Source: Pseudopyrenochaeta lycopersici (taxonomy: Eukaryota > Ascomycota > Dothideomycetes > Pleosporales > Pseudopyrenochaetaceae). From it: 64,000 nt of DNA. The position numbers and the translations under genes are program-made. The notes under the pieces were generated by a model. It was given only the letters and a program-made list of their open reading frames with translations. It did no database searches and was not told where the DNA came from. Below, in pieces: positions 56,927 through 64,000 of the stretch. Position 1 is the first letter of the stretch. Each line of letters begins with the position of its first letter. The DNA lies in NCBI GenBank assembly GCA_003313425.1, contig NHZP01000009.1, forward strand, positions 806,001 through 870,000, in the 5' to 3' direction.

Positions 56927-58498
56927 ATGACTCCCGCACAGGACATCGCCGGCAGCGTCAACAGCCTCGCACGCACCGTGTCGAACAGCCTCAACCTCAG
57001 CACAAGCCCGAACCTCTCCTTTCACAGCCCACCGTCCACATTTCGCCAACCGCCCTCAGGCAGCTTTCGCGATGGCCGCAGTGGCAGCATCCCTGCCCAT
57101 GCCGCGAACGCCTCTCAACTCGCGAAACAACTGAAGCCGTTTGATACCAAGGACATCAAGGTCCTGCTGCTGGAGAACGTAAACGAAGCCGGTGTCGAGA
57201 TCCTCAAGGGGCAGGGTTATCAGGTTGAGACACTCAAGAGCAGCTTGCCGGAAGACCAGCTGATTGAGAAGATTCGTGATGTGCAAGTTATTGGCATCCG
57301 ATCAAAGACAAAACTCACGGAGAGGGTGCTCAGAGAAGCCAAGAACCTGATCGTCATCGGCTGCTTCTGCATTGGAACAAACCAGGTCGACCTTCAGACG
57401 GCTGCGCAGCTGGGTATTGCTGTCTTCAACTCGCCTTTCAGCAACTCGCGTTCCGTCGCCGAACTCGTCATCTCAGAGATCATTGCGCTCGCTCGCCAGC
57501 TTACCGACCGCTCCATGGAACTTCATAATGGCACATGGAATAAGGTCAGCAAGGGTTGCTGGGAGATTCGCGGCAAGACGCTGGGTATAGTCGGCTACGG
57601 ACACATTGGTAGCCAGTTGAGCGTCCTGGCCGAGTCCATGGGCATGGATGTCATCTACTACGATGTCTTGACCATGATGGGTCTGGGAACTGCGCGTCAA
57701 GTACCAACACTAGATGATTTGCTGGCACAGGCAGACTTTGTTTCTGTACACGTCCCAGAAACCTCAGAAACGAAGAACTTACTCGGAGCTAGCGAGTTCT
57801 CCAAGATGAAGGATGGATCCTACCTCATCAATAACGCCCGCGGCACTGTTATTGATATCCCTGCTCTCATTGAGGCCAGCCGCAGCGGCAAACTCGCTGG
57901 TGCAGCCATCGACGTGTTCCCTCACGAGCCAGCTGGCAACGGTGATTACTTCACAAATGACCTCAATAGCTGGATCAAGGACCTTGTCGGCCTCAAGAAC
58001 ATCATTCTCACTCCTCACATTGGTGGCAGCACTGAAGAGGCACAGAGCGCTATTGGTGTAGAGGTATCAACAGCGTTGGTCAGGTATGTGAACGAGGGTG
58101 CTACGCTGGGCGCGGTGAACATGCCAGAGGTCAACTTGAGGAGTGTCAGTGTAGACAAGGAGGATGACGTGAGAGTGATTTACATTCATAAGAACGTGCC
58201 TGGTGTGCTAAGACAAGGTATGGCTCCTCCCACAGAACATTTCGCTTGATTTGGAGTGGGTACTAACAAGGGTCAGTGAACGGAATTCTCCTTCATCATA
58301 ACATTGAAAAGCAGATGTCTGATTCACGAGGCGAGGTTGCGTACCTCATGGCAGATATCAGTGAAGTCAAGGAAGGAGAGATTAGGGATCTCTTCCAGAG
58401 CCTCCAGGAGCTTTCTTGTAAGTCGAACCCGAATTTGATTTAAGTAGCGATGTACTAATTCCACAACAGCATGCATCCGTACAAGAGTGTTGTACTAG
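56927..58498 (+). CDS. SER33: D-3-phosphoglycerate dehydrogenase
   Basis: Three exons: 56927-58217, 58277-58417 and 58470-58498, 486 aa. The start MTPAQDIAGSVNS is the first ATG; upstream open codons lack ATG. After a Ser/Pro-rich N-terminus (1-65) the substrate domain starts KVLLLENVNEAGVEIL. The NAD domain has GIVGYGHIGSQ (GxGxxG at 223-228). Catalytic Arg305 lies in NNARGTVID, Glu334 in DVFPHEP and His364 in LTPHIGGS. A C-terminal ACT domain (VRVIYIHKNVPGVLRQVNGI across intron 1) is the serine-feedback module, ending CIRTRVLY. It oxidises 3-phosphoglycerate to 3-phosphohydroxypyruvate, the committed step of serine synthesis. Symbol follows yeast SER3/SER33. Confidence 0.97.
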
Positions 58499-59631
58499 AC
58501 AGAGTGCTGTTGTATCAACTCAGGGAAATATTATTCAATTTTTCATTTCCGGGCGGAAAGGCCAAAAAGTAAAAATTGCATTCAACATGGCGTTTATGGA
58601 GACGCGTACAAGCGGCTCTTTTGGGAAAATAAATAAATAAACACAGGGGACCACGTTTACGCAGAGAGTTTGCAGAAAAATATGTAGCAAAATCTCATAT
58701 TTTGAACATGGCAGTGCTGTTCGTGATGAATGTTTATAGATGATCCAAGGCAGGGTTCAACTAAGTAGGGATCTTCAGACTGGAAGATTGTGATAGTATT
58801 GAACGGAACGGTTTATGGTTTCAATGTGGACATGACTACTAGATTCACAATCATGAGATGTTTGCAAATTGCCCAGGCGAGGGGCAGATGATATGCATGT
58901 TAGTGGCGAGGTGTGATATATCCTGTTATCTCCACGTGCCGTGTTTCAGAGTGGTGGCCATGTTAGAAATGGTAGAAAGCGAAGGCGGAGGTTAGTGAAC
59001 AATCCCCGAGGCACGAAAGGGCTGCAAGGTTTCTGCTTGCGGACTGCTCGGGGGGCTGTCCCGTTGCTTTTACTGACATGCACCCATGCTCTTGGTAGGT
59101 GGGGAATGGCACGATGCGAGTAAGAATGCCTGGTGCGTGTTTGAGGTTGCACGCAGCATGTAGGTTGGCCAAACAGCGGCACAACAGCAGAAAGGTTCGT
59201 TGGGGCAGGCTGCAGATCGGTGACAGGCTGAAAGAGGGTTTTCACCTGCAGGCTTGAGGAGGTGCATGGTGGTGAGACGGCGTCGGCGCGGCTCCAGATG
59301 CTCATGGCGGTGGTGGTTGGTTGGGGCCCCTGGGCTTGGCTCGTGCTTGCAAGCGGGATGTTGGCGGTGAGAGCAGTAGCGCGGCCAAAGAAAGTCGACA
59401 TCCACGTTCCCAGCAGCTTTGGAGTGATATTCTGCATTTTCTCTGCTACGATCGTTATTGCACCCCGTGGTTAGGGATGCATCCAGCACTTTGACTGCAG
59501 CGACACCGCACGCTGACGACGACGAGACCGGCGGACGCACCCAGTAGCGAGCTGGCAGCTTTCTTGACCGCCCGCAGGGAGTCTTGGACCCTGACTTGAG
59601 CGCTGTTGAGCGACAACCACCACCGCCCAAT
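58499..59631. other. Intergenic: PGDH 3' flank and myosin V promoter
   Basis: 1.1 kb. The first half is AT-rich (including a short TAAA run near 58630), the second half GC-richer leader sequence. Minus-strand open frames here look random. No gene called. Confidence 0.55.
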
Positions 59632-62600
59632 ATGGCACACATCTACGACATTGGGACCCGGGCATGGCAGCCAGACACCACCGAGGGCTGGGTGGCCTCG
59701 GAGGTGTCGGACAAGCAGATTGCCGGCGACAAAGTGAAGCTGGTCTTTCAGCTTGAGAATGGCGAGGTATGCAATATTCAGTGCGAGCCACATGGAGGGC
59801 AGGTATGGCCGAGCAGCGAGGCTGACGATCCACTGCACAGAAAAAAACTGTCGAGACCACCTTGGCCGCCATCCAGACGGGCAATGACCCGAATCTGCCC
59901 CCGCTAATGAACCCGGCCATGCTCGAGGCCAGCGACGACCTTACGAACCTGTCACATTTGAACGAGCCGGCTGGTATGCACATTTTGTATGCAGATGGAT
60001 GTTCCACAGGAATACTGACCAGAACACAGTACTCCAGGCCATCAAGCTGCGGTACCTGCAGAAGGAGATTTACACATACTCTGGTATTGTCCTGATTGCA
60101 ACAAATCCCTTTGCCAGAGTGGATTCGTTGTATGTGCCTGGAATGGTGCAGGTATATGCCGGCAAGCAGAGATCCTATGGCGCTCCGCATCTGTTCGCGA
60201 TTGCTGAAGAAGCTTTTGCGTAAGTCTCCGTCTCGTTGCCCCGCTTTCACCGTGAGTGGACATTTTGGGGCATCTGCTAACGCACCCGTAGCGACATGTT
60301 GCGAGACCAGAAGAATCAGACCATTGTCGTCTCTGGAGAGTCCGGAGCCGGTAAAACCGTCAGCGCCAAATACATCATGCGGTATTTCGCTACACGAGAA
60401 TCTCCCGATAACCCCGGCAAGCGGAGAGGCAAGATCGACTCCATGAGCGAGACTGAAGAGCAGATTCTGGCTACCAATCCTATCATGGAAGCCTTCGGTA
60501 ACGCCAAAACCACTCGAAACGATAACTCCTCCCGCTTCGGTAAATACATCGAGATCATGTTCAACAAGCAGACGGACATCATTGGAGCGAAGATCAGGAC
60601 ATACCTACTGGAACGATCAAGACTGGTATTTCAGCCGCTTAAGGAGCGGAATTACCACGTCTTCTACCAGCTGGTTGCGGGTGCTTCAGATGCAGAGCGA
60701 GAAGAGTACTCCTTGAAGTCGGTTGAAGAGTTCAGCTACCTCAATCAGGGCAGCGCGCCCGTGATTGATGGCATGGATGATGTAGCCGAGTTCAAAGCAA
60801 CGAGGGCATCACTGACCAAGATTGGTGTCCCGCCAGAGACTCAGAATGGCATCTGGCGTCTCCTTGCTGCTCTTTTGCATATCGGCGATGTCAAGATCAC
60901 GGCAACACGGACAGATTCGAGTCTCTCACCTGAAGAGCCTTCCCTCGTCAAGGCCTGTCAATTGCTTGGAATCGATGCCAATAACTTTGCAAAGTGGACT
61001 GTCAAGAAGCAGCTTATCACTAGAGGAGAAAAGATTGTGTCGAACTTGACACAACAACAGGCCATCGTCGTCCGAGATTCCGTTGCGAAGTTCATCTACT
61101 CGAGTTTGTTCGACTGGCTCGTCGAGCGCACCAACGAGAGTCTTGCTACCGAGGAAGTATTATCGCACGCCCACACCTTCATCGGCGTTCTGGATATTTA
61201 TGGTTTCGAGCATTTCGCAAAGAACTCCTTCGAGCAGTTCTGTATCAATTATGCCAACGAGAAGCTCCAGCAGGAGTTCAATGCCCACGTCTTCAAGCTT
61301 GAACAAGAGGAGTACATGCGGGAAAAGATTGACTGGACTTTCATCGACTTCGCCGACAACCAGCCATGTATTGATCTCATTGAGGGCAAGCTAGGTATCT
61401 TGTCTTTGCTCGACGAAGAATCGCGTCTTCCTATGGGTTCGGATGAGCAATTCGTAACCAAATTGCACCACAACTACTCTGGAGAGAAGCACAAGTTTTA
61501 CAAGAAGCCACGATTCGGCAAATCCGCCTTTACTGTCTGCCATTACGCCGTCGACGTCACGTATGAGTCTGATGGCTTCATAGAAAAAAACCGAGATACC
61601 GTTCCCGACGAGCATATGGCGGTTCTTAAGGCTTCTAGCAACAAGTTCCTACGCGAAGTTCTGGACGTTGCATCACTGATCCGGGAAAAAGAGAACGCTA
61701 ATACCGCCTCGAACAAACCTGGCACTGCAATGACTGCTGGTCGCAGGATAGCAGTAAACCGGAAACCCACCTTGGGCGGCATCTTCAAATCTTCTCTCAT
61801 TGAACTTATGCACACCATTAATTCAACCGATGTCCACTACATCAGATGTATAAAACCCAACGAGGCTAAGGCGGCCTGGCAATTCGACGGCCCTATGGTT
61901 TTGAGTCAGTTGCGAGCTTGTGGTGTGCTCGAGACCGTTAGGATCAGCTGCGCTGGATATCCGACAAGATGGACTTACGAGGAGTTTGCTCTTCGATACT
62001 ACATGTTGGTCAAGTCTGCAGACTGGACGCCTGAGATCCGCAATATGGCAACGGCAATTCTGAAGAAGGCTTTGGGTGCCGGCAAGAACGACGGAACCGA
62101 CAAGTACCAGATGGGTCTGACCAAGATCTTCTTCCGCGCGGGTATGCTTGCGTTCCTTGAGAATCTGCGAACAGCCAGGCTCAATGACGCCGCTATCATG
62201 ATTCAGAAGAACCTCCGAGCGAAGTACTACCGCCGTATTTACCTCGAAATGCGCGAAGCTATCATCTCTGTTCAATCATTGGCTAGGGGCTACATGACCC
62301 GAGAGCGTGCTGAAGAGGCCCGGCAAATTAGGGCTGCGACAACCATTCAAAGAGTATGGCGTGGAAGCAAGGATCGCAAACAGTACAACCTGGTCCGTAA
62401 TTCTCTCATCAAGTTCGAGGCTGCCGCGAAGGGTTTCCTTCTCCGAAAGAACCTGTTGGACACCAGGCTTGGAAATGCTGCTCGCATGATTCAACGCAAC
62501 TGGCGAAGACAGCGATGGATCCGCGCGTACAAGAAGCAGCTCAAGGACATTATTACTGTCCAGAAGCTGTGGAGAGGAAGGAAGGCCCGCAAGGAATACA

Positions 62601-64000
62601 AGGTTCTTCGTGCCGAGGCCCGCGACCTCAAGAACATCTCCTACAAGTTGGAGAACAAGGTCCTCGAACTTTCCCAGAACAACGGAACCCTCAAACAACA
62701 GAACAAGACCCTCCAGTCCCAGATCGAGAGCTACGAAAATCAAATCAAATCGTACAAGGAGCGCAGTCGGACTCTCGAGAACCGGCAAAAGGAGCTGCAG
62801 GCCGAAGCCAATCAGGCTGGTATCACTGCTGCCAAGCTGAGCCAGATGGAGGACGAGTACAAGAAATTGCAGACAAGCTACGAGGAGAGCACCGCGAAGA
62901 TGAGGCACCTTCAGGAAGAGGAGAAGGAACTTCGTGCTTCGCTCAAGAGGACAACCGAGGATCTCGAGCAGTCGAAGAGGAGAAGCAACGTCACCGAAAA
63001 CGAGAAGATGTCGCTGCGACAACAACTCGCCGAGCTGCAAGAGCAGGTCGAGTTGATGAAGCGCTCTGGTCCCATCAACGGCGAGATGGGCAATGGTCAT
63101 ATTCCGATGACCGCAAGCAGCCTGATCAACCTAGTATCTTCGAAGAAGCCGAAGAGGCGCAGTGCTGGTCCAGACACTCGCGATCTCGATCGTTTCAGCC
63201 AGCAGTACAATCCACGACCTGTTTCGATGGCCGTTGGTTCTACTGCTCACAGGCAGAACTTGTCTGGCTCCACGTTCGCTCAGTTCGAAAACGTTGAGCT
63301 TGAGCTTGAGAACATCCTAGCTGAGGAGGATATGCTCAACGACGAGGTTACTCTGGGTCTTATCAAGAACTTGAAGATCCCATCGCCGACCACCACACCT
63401 CCACCCACTGACAAGGAGGTCCTCTTCCCCGCTTATCTCATCAATCTCGTTACTTCCGAGATGTGGAACAATGGCTTCGTCAAGGAGTCCGAGCGCTTCC
63501 TTGCGAACGTCATGCAGTCGATTCAGCAGGAAGTCATGCAGCATGATGCTGACGATGCGATCAACCCAGGAGCTTTCTGGCTTTCCAACGTCCACGAGAT
63601 GCTTTCATTTGTTTTCCTGGCCGAGGACTGGTATGAGCAGCAAAAGACTGATAATTACGAATACGATCGATTACTGGAGATTGTGAAGCACGATTTGGAA
63701 AGTCTTGAGTTCAACATCTACCACACCTGGATGAAGGTTCTCAAGAAGAAGCTGCACAAGATGATTATTCCCGCCATCATCGAGTCGCAGTCCCTTCCCG
63801 GATTCGTTACCAACGAGAGCAACCGTTTCCTCGGTAAGCTACTCCAGGGCAGCAACACACCTGCTTACAGCATGGACAACCTCCTCAGCCTGCTCAACAG
63901 CGTTTACAAGGCTATGAAGGCATACTACCTTGAAGACTCCATCATCACACAGTGTGTCACAGAGTTGTTGAGGTTAGTAGGCGTCACAGCCTTCAATGAT
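59632..64000 (+). CDS. MYO2: Class V myosin heavy chain (3' end outside window)
   Basis: Exons: 59632-59766, 59841-59973, 60030-60219 and 60292 to the right edge; about 1389 residues visible. The N-terminal SH3-like region starts MAHIYDIGTRAWQPDTTEGW. The motor has P-loop GESGAGKT (168-175), switch I NDNSSRFGKYIE, switch II DIYGFEHF, the actin-binding loop region and the relay and converter. A neck with about six IQ motifs follows (AAIMIQKNLRAKYYRR, VQSLARGYMTR, TIQRVWRGSKDRK and others). Then come a coiled coil (EARDLKNISYKLENKVLELS onward) and a dilute (DIL) cargo-binding domain, open at the edge with TELLRLVGVTAFND. Class V myosin carries secretory vesicles and organelles along actin to hyphal tips. 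The first three introns are short. Only the end of the DIL domain is missing. Confidence 0.97.

Noticed and set aside
58946..59642. Minus-strand ORFs in the myosin V upstream region
   Set aside because: Cys/Pro/His-rich random translations without start context or family similarity.

Overview
The window is nuclear DNA from a filamentous ascomycete. The genes carry short introns (about 48-195 nt) with GTNNGT-type donors and CTNAC-like branch points. The proteins are fungal types: a PDR ABC transporter, a HET-domain protein, a GDP-mannose transporter and a myosin V. A nonsense change of CpA-to-TpA type fits a lineage with repeat-induced point mutation (RIP). I infer Dothideomycetes, probably Pleosporales, from overall gene flavour; this is not proven by the sequence alone.

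Region 0-18 kb is accessory in character. It holds the 3' end of a membrane protein, a full PDR-type (ABC-G) drug pump, a Pro-1 tautomerase, an NmrA-like NAD(P)-binding protein, a frameshifted 'LPxELR' family gene and an F-box-like protein. After an AT-rich gap with an RIP-like core comes a roughly 5 kb HET-domain gene with about 30 tandem protein repeats. That gene carries an in-frame nonsense codon and probable frameshifts, so it is most likely a decayed allorecognition/NLR-like gene.

Region 18.6-64 kb is a dense housekeeping block. In order it holds BRX1 and INO80 (divergent), an SLC35E3-like sugar-phosphate transporter homologue, a tiny glycine-rich MGCGSSK protein, and a large disordered nuclear-type protein. 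Next come acireductone dioxygenase (methionine salvage), a TXNDC9/Plp1 phosducin-like protein, the Golgi GDP-mannose transporter, a hypothetical protein and histone H2A.Z. The block ends with striatin (STRIPAK scaffold), a DH-PH RhoGEF, an FHA-plus-pseudokinase protein, ribosomal protein eL33, glucose-6-phosphate dehydrogenase, 3-phosphoglycerate dehydrogenase and myosin V, which runs off the right edge.

Functional links are thematic rather than operonic. INO80 and H2A.Z act on the same chromatin pathway (INO80 remodels H2A.Z nucleosomes). BRX1 and eL33 belong to 60S biogenesis. The RhoGEF, striatin and myosin V belong to polarity and hyphal growth. G6PDH and PGDH both branch from glycolysis (NADPH supply, serine). 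Intron-exon structures were worked out by eye from reading frames, splice consensus and expected family sequence, so splice junctions are predictions.
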